From positions 124,001 to 188,000 of the forward strand of contig MKZN01000007.1 of the NCBI GenBank assembly GCA_001938995.1: a stretch of DNA of 64,000 bases, read 5' to 3'. The DNA comes from Bacillus pumilus (GTDB taxonomy: Bacteria > Bacillota > Bacilli > Bacillales > Bacillaceae). The notes under the pieces are model-generated. The model was not told where the DNA came from. It was given only the letters and a program-made list of their open reading frames with translations, and did no database searches. Below, in pieces: positions 16,052 through 24,609 of the stretch (positions are counted from its first letter, which is position 1; each line of letters starts with the position of its first letter). The position numbers and the translations under genes are program-made.

Positions 16052-17428
16052 TTGGGGAAGGTTGTCGAACGTGCGGATTGGTTTGAATTAATTTTAGAAG
16101 CCATCGACGAAGCGATTCACGTTGTCGATGATCAGGGGATGACGATTTTTTATAATCATAATGCAGCTAAGTTTGACTGTTTAGCAAAAGAAGAGGTGAT
16201 TGGCAAATACATTCTTGATGTGTATCCATCATTAACCGAAAAAACAAGTACGTTAATGCATGTGCTTAGAACGGGTAAACCGATTTATCATTCTTTACAA
16301 ACGTATTTGAATAAAAATGGTGAGAAAATTGAAACTGTCAACACCACATTGCCGATTATAGAGGATCGTCAATTAATAGGGGCAGTTGAAGTCGCAAAAG
16401 ATGTATCGAAACTGTCGGCGCTATCGAACCGATTAGATCAAAAAAAACGAACGAATGGCATCACGGAGACAGATGATATGCATGATTTTTCTTCATTTTT
16501 AACAAATGATCCTCGACTTAAAGAAATGCTTGAAAGAGCCAAAAAAGCGGCGATGTATCCGTCGTCTGTTGTTGTCTACGGGGAAACAGGGACCGGAAAA
16601 GAAGTGCTGGTCCAAGCCATCGTGAATGAATCGAACCGAATGGACCAGGCGTTTATCCCGCAAAACTGTGCGGCGCTACCAGAAACATTGCTTGAGAGTC
16701 TATTGTTCGGTTCTGTCAAAGGAAGCTATACAGGGGCGCTTGATCGCAAGGGTCTCTTTGAATTAGCGGATGGGGGTACTCTATTTCTTGATGAACTACA
16801 AGCAATGCCACTCACTCTTCAGACGAAATTATTACGTGTTTTAGAAGATGGTGTTGTCCGCCGTATCGGTGATGCGAATGCCATAAAAGTAGACGTCAGA
16901 GTCATTACAGCTTTGAATATGGATCCATTTGAAGCTGTCAACAAGCAGATCCTAAGAGAAGACTTATTTTATAGACTACATGTATCCTCCTTCCATATCC
17001 CGCCACTTAGAGAAAGAAAACAAGATATCGAGCTGTTATCGCGCCACTTCATTCAAATCTATCAACAGCAGTTTTCTAAAGGCGTCACCCGCCTGTCACA
17101 GGAAACGACACAATTGTTTATGGCTCATCACTGGCCCGGGAATGTTAGAGAATTAAAACATACCATTGAGCATGCCGTGCTGATGATGCCAAAAGAAGCG
17201 GAAGACATCACCCCTGCATATCTTCCTGCTCATTTGCGGGAACAGACAGTAAACAATCATCCAAAGCCGCTTTCATTAAAACATCAAGTCACTGCATATG
17301 AACAAACCATCATTCAGGAAGCATTAAGGAAACATGATGGGAATGTCAAACAAACTGCACAAGCATTAAATATTCCTCGACAAACCTTGCAGTATAAACT
17401 GAAAAAATATGCAGTTGCCGAATTATAG
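16052..17428 (+). CDS. Sigma-54 (SigL)-dependent enhancer-binding regulator, PAS-AAA-Fis
   Basis: About 458 residues in three parts. An N-terminal PAS domain (AIHVVDDQGMTIFYNHNAA) comes first, about residues 10-120. A sigma-54 AAA+ domain follows with Walker A GETGTGKE, the sigma-contact loop GSYTGA (a variant of GAFTGA), Walker B GGTLFLDEL and VNVREL-type WPGNVREL. A C-terminal Fis helix-turn-helix (GNVKQTAQALNIPRQTLQYK) completes it. It resembles RocR/BkdR. TTG 16052 has GAGGGAG six bases upstream; a GTG at 16037 has none. It precedes kamA, whose promoter is of sigma-54 type, so it very likely activates kamA. The ligand of the PAS domain is unknown. Confidence 0.9.
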   Translation: MGKVVERADWFELILEAIDEAIHVVDDQGMTIFYNHNAAKFDCLAKEEVIGKYILDVYPSLTEKTSTLMHVLRTGKPIYHSLQTYLNKNGEKIETVNTTLPIIEDRQLIGAVEVAKDVSKLSALSNRLDQKKRTNGITETDDMHDFSSFLTNDPRLKEMLERAKKAAMYPSSVVVYGETGTGKEVLVQAIVNESNRMDQAFIPQNCAALPETLLESLLFGSVKGSYTGALDRKGLFELADGGTLFLDELQAMPLTLQTKLLRVLEDGVVRRIGDANAIKVDVRVITALNMDPFEAVNKQILREDLFYRLHVSSFHIPPLRERKQDIELLSRHFIQIYQQQFSKGVTRLSQETTQLFMAHHWPGNVRELKHTIEHAVLMMPKEAEDITPAYLPAHLREQTVNNHPKPLSLKHQVTAYEQTIIQEALRKHDGNVKQTAQALNIPRQTLQYKLKKYAVAEL

Positions 17429-17452
17429 GCACTTGATGGACTAAGATATGTA

Positions 17453-17490
17453 GGAAAATGCTCCTTTTGTAAACAGTAGGGGCATTTTCC
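17453..17490. repeat. Inverted repeat upstream of the kamA promoter
   Basis: GGAAAATGCTCC (17453-17464) and GGGGCATTTTCC (17479-17490), 11 of 12 complementary, spacer 14. No T run follows, so it is either a poor terminator of the regulator gene or an activator site about 50 bases before the transcription start. Confidence 0.7.
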
Positions 17491-17494
17491 CATG

Positions 17495-17511
17495 TTGGCA
17501 CATAACTTGCA
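17495..17511 (+). promoter_or_regulatory. Sigma-54 (SigL) promoter of kamA
   Basis: TTGGCAC (17495-17501), five bases, TTGCA (17507-17511): the invariant GG and GC are exactly 12 bases apart and the core matches the TGGCAC-N5-TTGCA consensus. Expected transcript start is about 17522. Confidence 0.9.
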
Positions 17512-17545
17512 TAATATAAAGTGAATGCTGATAGGGGGAATGGAT

Positions 17546-18946
17546 ATGAATCAGAAATTATATGAGCCGGCGCGTCACTGGAAAGACATTGAGCTTTGGA
17601 AAGACGTACCCGAGGAAAAATGGAACGACTGGATTTGGCAGCTGACGCATACCGTCAAAACGCTTGATGATTTAGAAAAAGTGGTGAATTTAACCGAAGA
17701 GGAAAAAGAAGGGGTGAAAATCTCCACAAAAACCATTCCACTCAACATTACACCTTACTATGCCTCACTGATGAATCCAGACGATCCAAGATGTCCGATT
17801 CGTATGCAATCTGTGCCAATTGCAGAGGAACTTCATAAAACCAAATATGACCTGGAAGACCCGCTTCATGAAGATGAGGATTCACCTGTACCAGGATTAA
17901 CGCATCGATATCCAGATCGCGTGCTGTTTCTTGTTACAAATCAGTGCTCCATGTATTGCCGGTATTGCACGAGAAGACGTTTTTCCGGTCAGATTGGGAT
18001 GGGGGTACCTAAAAAACAATTAGACGCTGCGATTGGGTATATTCGCAATACACCAGAAGTGCGAGACGTTTTAATTTCAGGTGGTGATGGGCTATTAATC
18101 AATGATCAAGTGTTAGAATACATTTTGAAAAATTTACGGGACATCCCGCACGTTGAGATTATTCGGATCGGAACGCGTGCCCCGGTTGTCTTTCCGCAAA
18201 GAATCACGAATGAATTATGTGACATTTTGAAAAAATATCATCCTGTTTGGCTCAACACCCATTTCAATACAAGCATTGAAATCACGAAAGAAGCAAAAGA
18301 AGCGTGTGAACGTCTCGTCAATGCCGGTGTCCCGGTGGGCAATCAAGCTGTTATTCTTGCTGGTATTAACGACAGTGTCCCAATTATGAAAAAGCTCATG
18401 CATGATTTAGTGAAGATACGTGTGAGACCTTATTATATTTATCAGTGTGATTTATCAGAGGGTATCGGGCACTTTAGAACACCTGTCTCAAAAGGACTTG
18501 AAATCATTGAAGGTTTACGAGGGCATACGAGCGGTTATGCAGTGCCTAGCTTTGTTGTAGATGCTCCAGGAGGCGGTGGGAAGATCGCTTTACAACCTAA
18601 TTATTTATTATCTCAAAGTCCTGACAAAGTCGTCCTTCGCAACTTTGAAGGCGTCATTACATCCTATCCAGAGCCAGAGCATTACGTAGCGGGGCAAGCA
18701 GATGCGTATTTTAACGAGATTTATGAAGAGAAAAAAGAACCGGCTATTGGGGTGACAGCGTTATTCCAGGATGAAGCAAGATCGTTTACTCCTGAAAACT
18801 TAAACCGAATGAAACGAAGAGAATCGTATGAGACAAATCCAGAGCATGATACGCTCAAAAACAAACGAGAAAAACGGGATGCGTTAAAAGAGAAAAAATA
18901 TCAAGCGCAGCTCAAAAAAGATCAAACTGTAAAGGAGGAAAAGTAG
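17546..18946 (+). CDS. kamA: Lysine 2,3-aminomutase
   Basis: A 466-residue radical-SAM, PLP-dependent enzyme converting L-lysine to beta-lysine. The radical-SAM motif CSMYCRYC places Cys134, Cys138 and Cys141 around the 4Fe-4S cluster. PGGGGKIALQPNY near residue 330 supplies the PLP lysine, and ISGGDGLLI is the SAM-binding GGD motif. ATG 17546 is chosen because GGGGG lies seven bases upstream and the sigma-54 start point (about 17522) would leave almost no leader for the in-frame ATG at 17525. The basic, coiled C-terminal 60 residues are dispensable-looking. In B. subtilis kamA belongs to a sigma-E yod operon; here the neighbours yodP-yodT are absent. Confidence 0.95.
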   Translation: MNQKLYEPARHWKDIELWKDVPEEKWNDWIWQLTHTVKTLDDLEKVVNLTEEEKEGVKISTKTIPLNITPYYASLMNPDDPRCPIRMQSVPIAEELHKTKYDLEDPLHEDEDSPVPGLTHRYPDRVLFLVTNQCSMYCRYCTRRRFSGQIGMGVPKKQLDAAIGYIRNTPEVRDVLISGGDGLLINDQVLEYILKNLRDIPHVEIIRIGTRAPVVFPQRITNELCDILKKYHPVWLNTHFNTSIEITKEAKEACERLVNAGVPVGNQAVILAGINDSVPIMKKLMHDLVKIRVRPYYIYQCDLSEGIGHFRTPVSKGLEIIEGLRGHTSGYAVPSFVVDAPGGGGKIALQPNYLLSQSPDKVVLRNFEGVITSYPEPEHYVAGQADAYFNEIYEEKKEPAIGVTALFQDEARSFTPENLNRMKRRESYETNPEHDTLKNKREKRDALKEKKYQAQLKKDQTVKEEK

Positions 18947-18948
18947 CC

Positions 18949-19230
18949 TTGCTTACATGTGATTGGTGTGAGGAAAAGACAGCAAAAGAAGAACAAACAA
19001 CCGTCTATTGGGAGCTGATCACTGGGACACAATCAATTGAAATTATTGACACACCGTCGATTTCCTGCGCCCATTGCGGCATGACGTATCAGAAGGATGA
19101 AACGGTAAAAGAGATAGAAGATCAATTAATTTTGGTGGACCAAACAAAACTTCCAGAAAAAATGTCATATGAGGAATTAATGAGCATGAAGCGTTTATTA
19201 AAGCGAAATTACTTTGATTTTTCTTCATAA
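18949..19230 (+). CDS. yokU: YokU-family zinc-finger protein
   Basis: A 93-residue protein with two CXXC knuckles (CDWC at residues 4-7, CAHC near 40), like the N-terminal zinc domain of MqsA-type antitoxins, but with no helix-turn-helix. TTG 18949 is preceded by AAAGGAGG inside the end of kamA, so it is translated from the kamA transcript. Its link to lysine metabolism is only positional. Terminator not obvious downstream. Confidence 0.8.
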   Translation: MLTCDWCEEKTAKEEQTTVYWELITGTQSIEIIDTPSISCAHCGMTYQKDETVKEIEDQLILVDQTKLPEKMSYEELMSMKRLLKRNYFDFSS

Positions 19231-19309
19231 TTTGTACCTCCGTCTATACAATAGATCAATTTACTGTATAATATAACAACAAAATAGAGTGTCGCGGAGG
19301 GAAAAACAA

Positions 19310-19534
19310 GTGAAGTCGTTTTACCATTATTTAATGAAGTTCAGACATCCAAAACCAAAGGATGAAATCAGTCATTTTGCCAATGCGGCTTATGAAGATC
19401 ACAGCTTTCCTAAAGCCTCCACTGATTATCATGAGTTATGCGCATATTTAGAATTAAATACAGATATTTTAAGCACCATGACTACATTTGACGAAGCATT
19501 TGAACAATATGAAATAGAAGTCAAAAAAAGATAA
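19310..19534 (+). CDS. yozE: YozE family protein
   Basis: A 74-residue protein (UPF0346) with the conserved SFYHYLMKFRHPKPKD start and TTFDEAFEQYE end. GTG 19310 has CGGAGGG eight bases upstream and gives the family's exact length; the frame runs 21 bases further without support. B. subtilis YozE folds as a small helical domain and has been suggested to bind DNA. A TATAAT at 19267-19272 is a likely -10. Confidence 0.88.
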   Translation: MKSFYHYLMKFRHPKPKDEISHFANAAYEDHSFPKASTDYHELCAYLELNTDILSTMTTFDEAFEQYEIEVKKR

Positions 19535-19538
19535 ACGT

Positions 19539-19573
19539 ACCGCTTGTCCTGTAAAGGGAGAGGCGGTTTTTTG
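19539..19573 (+). terminator. Terminator of yozE
   Basis: ACCGC/GCGGT stem with an inner CCT/AGG and six T. Confidence 0.7.
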
Positions 19574-19678
19574 ATGACGAAATAAAATGGCGATTTGCAT
19601 GGTGTTGTTGCCCATGCAGAATCCTTTGCGCCGGCATACGATACGTTAAGACCAAAAGTCGGGCAAGGGGGAGACAAA

Positions 19679-20359
19679 ATGAAGGCGAAAGCACCAAAAT
19701 ATAGAGTAGGGGATATTGTCGTCGTTGTCATGTACGGCACAGTCGGAACGATTACAAAAGTCCATCAAATTGACCAGCACTATTTGTATGAGGTCAATCA
19801 TAATGAGGTGCTTTATTTTGAAACATCGCTTCTGCTTTACGATGAGTATGATGGGGTGATTGTGGATACTGAAAAGCTGGACATTGAATATGAATTCCTC
19901 ATTGGCGATGTTGTATATGTAAAAGATTACGGAAAAGAACTATTTAAAATCATTGGTCACCGGACTGAAATTTGGCGCTACCTTGAAGATGGCTGGGAAG
20001 ATGTCATTTACGAACTCACGAGGCTAAAAGACGGAGAGTGGCTTGAAACAGAGGAGGAAGATTTAACGCTTGTCTTAAGAAAGTATGAGATGGACCAATT
20101 TGTTCATCAGCTTCTTTTCGTACACTATGTAGGAGAGACTTCAATTGAAGTAGAGGAAGATATCGTACAAACTGCTCTTTTACAGGTAGAAGAGAAACAA
20201 GAGAGCGAAGCATCGCTAGAGTTCCTCGCTGTATCTATAGTGGATGAGCTTCTTGATATTTATAATGATTATAAGATTCTCTACGAATTTTTCAAAGATC
20301 CAGAATACAAGGATATGATGGATTTTATTTTGGAAAGTTTAAACGAGCATTTTGGTTAA
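19679..20359 (+). CDS. yodN: YodN, hypothetical protein
   Basis: A 226-residue protein. Its first half holds two short SH3-like segments (YRVGDIVVVVMYGTVGTITK and EFLIGDVVYVKDYGKELFKI) and the second half is very acidic and helical. ATG 19679 follows CAAGGGGGAG; the frame runs 84 bases upstream without a ribosome site. Length and order (yozE-yodN-yozD) match B. subtilis. Function unknown. Confidence 0.75.
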   Translation: MKAKAPKYRVGDIVVVVMYGTVGTITKVHQIDQHYLYEVNHNEVLYFETSLLLYDEYDGVIVDTEKLDIEYEFLIGDVVYVKDYGKELFKIIGHRTEIWRYLEDGWEDVIYELTRLKDGEWLETEEEDLTLVLRKYEMDQFVHQLLFVHYVGETSIEVEEDIVQTALLQVEEKQESEASLEFLAVSIVDELLDIYNDYKILYEFFKDPEYKDMMDFILESLNEHFG

Positions 20360-20490
20360 AAAAAGACTTGTCCTAGCACAAATAAAAAATAAGGTACACA
20401 GAATAAAGCAATCACATAAAACCATCCCCTCAAGATACGGCCCATCACCTGATCAAATGTATGTCCATCTAATATGCTTAACCACTTCAT
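20356..20490 (-). CDS. Small membrane protein (44 aa)
   Basis: On the minus strand ATG 20490 is preceded at about nine bases by AAAGGGG. The 44-residue product MKWLSILDGHTFDQVMGRIL continues into one hydrophobic helix (WFYVIALFCVPYFLFVLGQVFF) to its end. Its stop codon overlaps the yodN stop tail to tail (TTAA). No homologue is recalled. The good ribosome site and clear helix support it; the short length and lack of a recognised promoter keep this tentative. Confidence 0.5.
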   Translation of the reverse strand: MKWLSILDGHTFDQVMGRILRGWFYVIALFCVPYFLFVLGQVFF

Positions 20491-20610
20491 TGCTTCAAGC
20501 CCCTTTTCTATTTGTTTACTGCATTTATATGTATGGAATGCGTCATTATGACAAACTGTAATAAAAACCAGGTGACGTTCATACATCATAAAAAAAGGAG
20601 GCGGAAGGCA

Positions 20611-20781
20611 ATGAAAGAAGCAGATGTGGTGATTGATACAGAGGAAATTGCAGAATTCTTCTATATGGAGCTGGTCAAAAGAGGGTACATACCAACTGAA
20701 CTGGAAGCGTTTGATCTTGCTGACATTACATTTGAATATATGCTGAGAAAAGCCATGATAGTTGAAGAAGAGGCTTGGTAG
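20611..20781 (+). CDS. yozD: YozD family protein
   Basis: A 56-residue acidic protein (MKEADVVIDTEEIAEFFYME) matching YozD in length and place. AAAAGGAGGCGG precedes ATG 20611; the longer open frame upstream is not supported. Function unknown. yodM follows after 46 bases. Confidence 0.8.
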   Translation: MKEADVVIDTEEIAEFFYMELVKRGYIPTELEAFDLADITFEYMLRKAMIVEEEAW

Positions 20782-20827
20782 GCACTATACTGTGAGGAGA
20801 TTCTGAAAGGGAGGGGAATTCTCCGGC

Positions 20828-21436
20828 GTGAATATCGTGATTCTTTTCATCATGTTTGCTGCCATTACAGCGCTCATGCTCACTAATATATTTCAAGAAA
20901 CGGACAACCATATCATTTTATGGCTTGAAACAATCAGACTCCCTTTTATTAATGATGTAATGCTGGCGGTGACGGACCTTGGAATCAGCGCCCTTCTTGT
21001 CCCGTTTATGCTGATCTTCAGTGTGTTGCTGTTCATGTACAGGCGTTACTACTCTATTGTGTTACTTTTCCTCTTATATCTATGTGAAATCACGGTCAAT
21101 CACTGGTTGAAGGGGCTGTTTGCTAGAGAGCGTCCGACCTTTGATCACCTTGTCACTGAAAGTTATTACAGCTTTCCGAGTGGACATTCGATGAATGCAG
21201 CGACCATGTATCCATTCATTGCATATCTGTTAATAGAACTGATTCCTTGGTTAAAAAATAGACAAAAAACGGTTTATATCATCACGGGAGTAGTAGTGAT
21301 TGTCATTGGCGTGAGCCGAATGTATATTGGTGTTCATTATTTGACAGATGTCCTAGGTGGCTTTGCAATAGGACTAGCTTTATGTCTCCTCTTCAAAAAA
21401 ATTGACGAAAAAATAGTCGCTATTCGACAAAATTAG
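20828..21436 (+). CDS. yodM: PAP2-family membrane phosphatase YodM
   Basis: A 202-residue membrane protein with about five or six helices and the three phosphatase motifs: KGLFARERP, SFPSGHS and SRMYIGVHYLTDVLGG. The family dephosphorylates lipid pyrophosphates such as undecaprenyl-PP or phosphatidylglycerol phosphate, with the active site outside the membrane. GTG start with GGGAGGGG upstream. Paralogues in Bacillus include BcrC and YwoA-type enzymes; the substrate here is not determined. Confidence 0.9.
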   Translation: MNIVILFIMFAAITALMLTNIFQETDNHIILWLETIRLPFINDVMLAVTDLGISALLVPFMLIFSVLLFMYRRYYSIVLLFLLYLCEITVNHWLKGLFARERPTFDHLVTESYYSFPSGHSMNAATMYPFIAYLLIELIPWLKNRQKTVYIITGVVVIVIGVSRMYIGVHYLTDVLGGFAIGLALCLLFKKIDEKIVAIRQN

Positions 21437-21490
21437 AAGAAGGAAATTGACAGGTTCCAGCCAATTTTATATAAAAGGGGAGGGATTTGA

Positions 21491-21805
21491 ATGCAAATGA
21501 CGTTGAGATTTTTTCAAAAGAAGCCTTCAGCATATCACTTAACCATTTACCAAACGCCTCAGTATGGTGAGTCAAACGGGCATCAGCCTGTCTACCGGAC
21601 AAAGATTGGCGGCAGAACACACCTTGATGTACTGGAAAAAGCATTCTCGACATTTAATGTACATGATACGGTCCCTAATGATTATAATGCGCGTTTTATC
21701 ACGACAGGTGATATTGTTGTGATTGATGATAGGAAAAAAGGGAAATGCTATTATCAGCTCTTTCCAACAGGTTGGAAACGTAGTGAAAGAATAAAGATGG
21801 GTTAA
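21491..21805 (+). CDS. yodL: YodL, cell-shape-affecting protein
   Basis: A 104-residue protein, same length as B. subtilis YodL, whose overproduction disturbs MreB-dependent cell shape during sporulation. The protein carries no known domain; it contains the segment PVYRTKIGGRTHLDVLEKAF. GGGGAGGG precedes ATG 21491. Assigned by length and position between yodM and deoD. Confidence 0.78.
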   Translation: MQMTLRFFQKKPSAYHLTIYQTPQYGESNGHQPVYRTKIGGRTHLDVLEKAFSTFNVHDTVPNDYNARFITTGDIVVIDDRKKGKCYYQLFPTGWKRSERIKMG

Positions 21806-21819
21806 ATAGACGATGGGTG

Positions 21820-21861
21820 ATGCCAGCTTTCTACCTGATTCAGCTGGCGATTTTCTTTTTT
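21820..21861 (+). terminator. Terminator of yodL
   Basis: GCCAGCT/AGCTGGC stem, 13-base loop, then ATTTTCTTTTTT. Confidence 0.8.
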
Positions 21862-21923
21862 GATCTCAATCGTTTATAATAAATAGGACAAATCACATGT
21901 TAAACGTAAGTGGAGGCTAAAAA

Positions 21924-22619
21924 ATGAGTGTACATATTGGAGCAGAAAAAGGACAAATTGCAGAAACGGTATTGCTACCTGGCGATCCGCTTCGCGCGAA
22001 ATATATTGCAGATACATATTTAGAGGATGTAGAGTGTTACAACGAAGTACGCGGAATGTATGGCTTTACTGGGACATATAAAGGAAAGCGCGTTTCAGTA
22101 CAAGGTACTGGAATGGGCGTACCGTCTATTTCAATTTATGTCAATGAATTGATTCAAAGCTATGATGTTCAAAATTTAATCCGTGTCGGTTCTTGTGGGG
22201 CGATCAAGAAAGATGTAAAAGTGCGTGATGTTATTTTAGCACAAACATCTTCAACAGACTCTCAAATGAACCGTGTGACATTTGGACCGATTGATTATGC
22301 ACCTTGCGCTGATTTTGGTCTTTTAAAGAAAGCCTATGACACAGCAGAAGCAAAAAATGTGGCTGTACGCGTTGGAAATGTGTTTACAGCAGACCAATTC
22401 TACAACGAAAAACCACTTGAGCTCATGGATCAATACGGCATTCTAGCCATTGAAATGGAGACAACGGCTCTTTATACGCTTGCTTCAAAATTCGGCAGAA
22501 AAGCGTTATCGATTTTGACAGTAAGTGATCATGTTCTTACAGGCGAAGAAACAACGGCTGAAGAGCGTCAAACCACCTTTGACGAAATGATCTTAATTGC
22601 ACTAGACTCTGTTTTATAA
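21924..22619 (+). CDS. deoD: Purine nucleoside phosphorylase DeoD
   Basis: A 231-residue hexameric-type phosphorylase that splits purine (deoxy)nucleosides. The [13 protein letters not shown] phosphate-binding motif, the IRVGSCGAI loop, the [10 protein letters not shown] substrate motif and the VSDH aspartate are present. GTGGAGG precedes ATG 21924. It is a single-gene unit with its own terminator. Confidence 0.96.
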   Translation: MSVHIGAEKGQIAETVLLPGDPLRAKYIADTYLEDVECYNEVRGMYGFTGTYKGKRVSVQGTGMGVPSISIYVNELIQSYDVQNLIRVGSCGAIKKDVKVRDVILAQTSSTDSQMNRVTFGPIDYAPCADFGLLKKAYDTAEAKNVAVRVGNVFTADQFYNEKPLELMDQYGILAIEMETTALYTLASKFGRKALSILTVSDHVLTGEETTAEERQTTFDEMILIALDSVL

Positions 22620-22629
22620 TAGTATAAAG

Positions 22630-22660
22630 GATGTGCTACGATGTAGCGCATCTTTTTATT
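22630..22660 (+). terminator. Terminator of deoD
   Basis: GATGTGCTAC/GTAGCGCATC stem followed by TTTTTATTTTTTT. Confidence 0.85.
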
Positions 22661-22689
22661 TTTTTAGAAGAGCAAAAGGAAGGTATGTC

Positions 22690-23517
22690 ATGAAGAAAAG
22701 CTATCAAATACTTTCAATCGCATCGATTCTTGGTTTGACAGCGGTACTATCAGGTTGCCAATTGCTGGATCAAAATAACGGAACATCTGATGCAAACAAA
22801 ACAAACGAACAGCAAAACGCAGCAAGTCCCTCAAATCAGCCAAAAAGCGAAAAGGCAGATTCACAGAATCAAAAGCTGACATTAAAGAGTGAATATTTCA
22901 ATGACATCAAGGTAGTAAGTGGTCTGAAAACCATTCAAAACCCTGATAATATACTTGCGCTCGTCAACAAAGAATATGCATTACCCGGAACTTATAAACC
23001 TTCTGATCTTGTTGTACCAAAAGTTGAATTCTCCTTTTCTGAGGATATTGAAAAGCGATATATACGGAAAGAAGCAGCAAAAGCGCTTGAAAAGTTATTC
23101 CAACAAGCGAAAAAGGAAAACTACGAGCTAGCTGCCGTATCTGGATATCGTTCCTTTGACCGTCAAAAAGTCATTTTTGATAGTGAAGTCAAAATAAAAG
23201 GGAAACAACAAGCGCAAGAAGTCGTGGCGTTACCAGGTGAAAGTGAACATCAAACAGGACTTGCGATGGACATCTCGTCAAAAAGTGCTGGCTATGAAAT
23301 TTCTGAAAAGTTTGGTGAAACACCTGACGGAAAATGGGTGGCGAAAAACGCTTATAAATATGGATTTATCATCCGTTATCCAAAAGGAAAAGAAGACATC
23401 ACCAAATATGATTACGAGCCGTGGCATTTACGCTATGTTGGAAAAGAAGCAGCAAAAGCCATGCGTGATCACGACTTAACATTTGAAGAGTACATGAACA
23501 AAGTCAAGAAAATATAA
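22690..23517 (+). CDS. yodJ: D-Ala-D-Ala carboxypeptidase, VanY type, lipoprotein
   Basis: A 275-residue lipoprotein: signal peptide ending LSGC (lipobox), a low-complexity Q/N/S-rich linker (about 24-60), then a VanY/LAS metallopeptidase domain. Zinc ligands lie in SEHQTGLAMDI (H, D) and EPWHLRYVG (H), with SGYRSFDRQ upstream. It trims the terminal D-alanine of peptidoglycan stem peptides. ATG 22690 follows AAAGGAAGG and starts the signal sequence. Confidence 0.92.
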   Translation: MKKSYQILSIASILGLTAVLSGCQLLDQNNGTSDANKTNEQQNAASPSNQPKSEKADSQNQKLTLKSEYFNDIKVVSGLKTIQNPDNILALVNKEYALPGTYKPSDLVVPKVEFSFSEDIEKRYIRKEAAKALEKLFQQAKKENYELAAVSGYRSFDRQKVIFDSEVKIKGKQQAQEVVALPGESEHQTGLAMDISSKSAGYEISEKFGETPDGKWVAKNAYKYGFIIRYPKGKEDITKYDYEPWHLRYVGKEAAKAMRDHDLTFEEYMNKVKKI

Positions 23518-23525
23518 ACGTGAAA

Positions 23526-23568
23526 AAGGCCTCCCAGCTTGTCGGGGGGCCTTCTTGTATTCTTTTTT
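23526..23568 (+). terminator. Terminator of yodJ
   Basis: AAGGCCTCCC and GGGGGGCCTT arms, then a T-rich tail; opposite yodI. Confidence 0.75.
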
Positions 23569-23818
23569 AAAAAAAGAACAATCCTGCTAATGCGACACCA
23601 GTTATGAACCCAAGCCCAATTCCATAAGCTGCGCCCCAGCCGTAATAACCGCCGTAATATCCAAAGCCAAAACCTTGAGGGGATCTTCCGACCGGGCGAA
23701 TATATACTTTGCGATTTGTCACCCGTTCAATACGTCCGACATGTACCCTGCCATGTCGATCGGTGATTCTAGCTACTTTCCCCATATGCTGCTGACAAAG
23801 TCTGTAGTAGCGCTCCAT
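23567..23818 (-). CDS. yodI: YodI, small spore-associated protein
   Basis: An 83-residue protein. An N-terminal basic domain (YRLCQQHMGKVARITDRHGR) is followed by a Gly/Tyr-rich segment (FGFGYYGGYYGWGAAYGIGL) and a hydrophobic tail. AAGGAGG precedes the ATG at 23818. Length and place match B. subtilis YodI. The exact sigma-K promoter just upstream puts its expression in the mother cell late in sporulation, so a coat or crust role is likely. Confidence 0.82.
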   Translation of the reverse strand: MERYYRLCQQHMGKVARITDRHGRVHVGRIERVTNRKVYIRPVGRSPQGFGFGYYGGYYGWGAAYGIGLGFITGVALAGLFFF

Positions 23819-23852
23819 GTTTTTCCTCCTTATGACAAACTCTTTACACTCT

Positions 23853-23880
23853 TATCCTATGCAAGAGACATCATAGAGTT
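23853..23880 (-). promoter_or_regulatory. Sigma-K promoter of yodI
   Basis: On the minus strand AC, exactly 16 bases, CATAGGATA: full match to AC-N16-CATANNNTA, 35 bases from the start codon. Confidence 0.7.
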
Positions 23881-23910
23881 TGGACATATCATATAGGAGA
23901 TTCGCTCATT

Positions 23911-24609
23911 TTACACGGTACACTCAAATAGAATGTGACTGAGGTGCTGTTGGTGTGTTTGAATGAGGTCATGATGTGTTTGTAGTGTATCGTAAAGTGA
24001 TGGCGGAATATGGGCAGATAACTCCATTTCTGTCGGCTCCTCCTGACCCATGTGCTCATCAAATGAGAGAATCCGAATGTCACGGAAGCCGGCTGCTTTC
24101 ACCTGCATCTCCCATTCAGCAGGTGAAAAGAGCGAACGAAATCCATAGAACCCTTGAACGGCTGTCAGATCTTCAGGTGAAAGAGGTGCTTTTAACACGG
24201 CTTCATTCGCGATAAGTTTCCCCCCAGGTGAAAGCACTCGTTTCATTTCAGCAAGCGCTGCCTTTAAATGGGTAAAGCTTAAGACAGATTCACTAATGAG
24301 TAGAGAGAATGAGCCATCAGCAAATGGGAGCTGTTCAACAGATGCCTGCTTGGCACTGATCGGCAAACCCTCTCTTTTAAAACGAAGATTGGCTTTTTCA
24401 ACCATCATTGGATGTGTATCGATTGCTTCTACTTGCAAGCCTAGATGTCCTAAATACGCAGCTGTTTGCCCTGTTCCGCATCCCGCATCCAGTATACGTT
24501 GATCAGGGTGCAGCTTTGTATGGTCAATCATCGTTTTTGTTAACTCAATTCCACCAGGATGGGCACCTGATACGCCAAAATAGGCGAGCATTTCTACATA
24601 ATCACTCAT
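23911..24609 (-). CDS. yodH: SAM-dependent methyltransferase YodH
   Basis: A 232-residue class I methyltransferase. The SAM-binding motif is ILDAGCGTGQTAAYL, followed by VEAIDTHPMM (motif II acid) and LPFADGSFSLLISES. A UbiE/Coq5-like Methyltransf_11 core (MKRVLSPGGKLIANE) is clear. Start at 24609 after GAAGGGAT. Substrate unknown. It is divergent from ctpA. Confidence 0.88.
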   Translation of the reverse strand: MSDYVEMLAYFGVSGAHPGGIELTKTMIDHTKLHPDQRILDAGCGTGQTAAYLGHLGLQVEAIDTHPMMVEKANLRFKREGLPISAKQASVEQLPFADGSFSLLISESVLSFTHLKAALAEMKRVLSPGGKLIANEAVLKAPLSPEDLTAVQGFYGFRSLFSPAEWEMQVKAAGFRDIRILSFDEHMGQEEPTEMELSAHIPPSLYDTLQTHHDLIQTHQQHLSHILFECTV

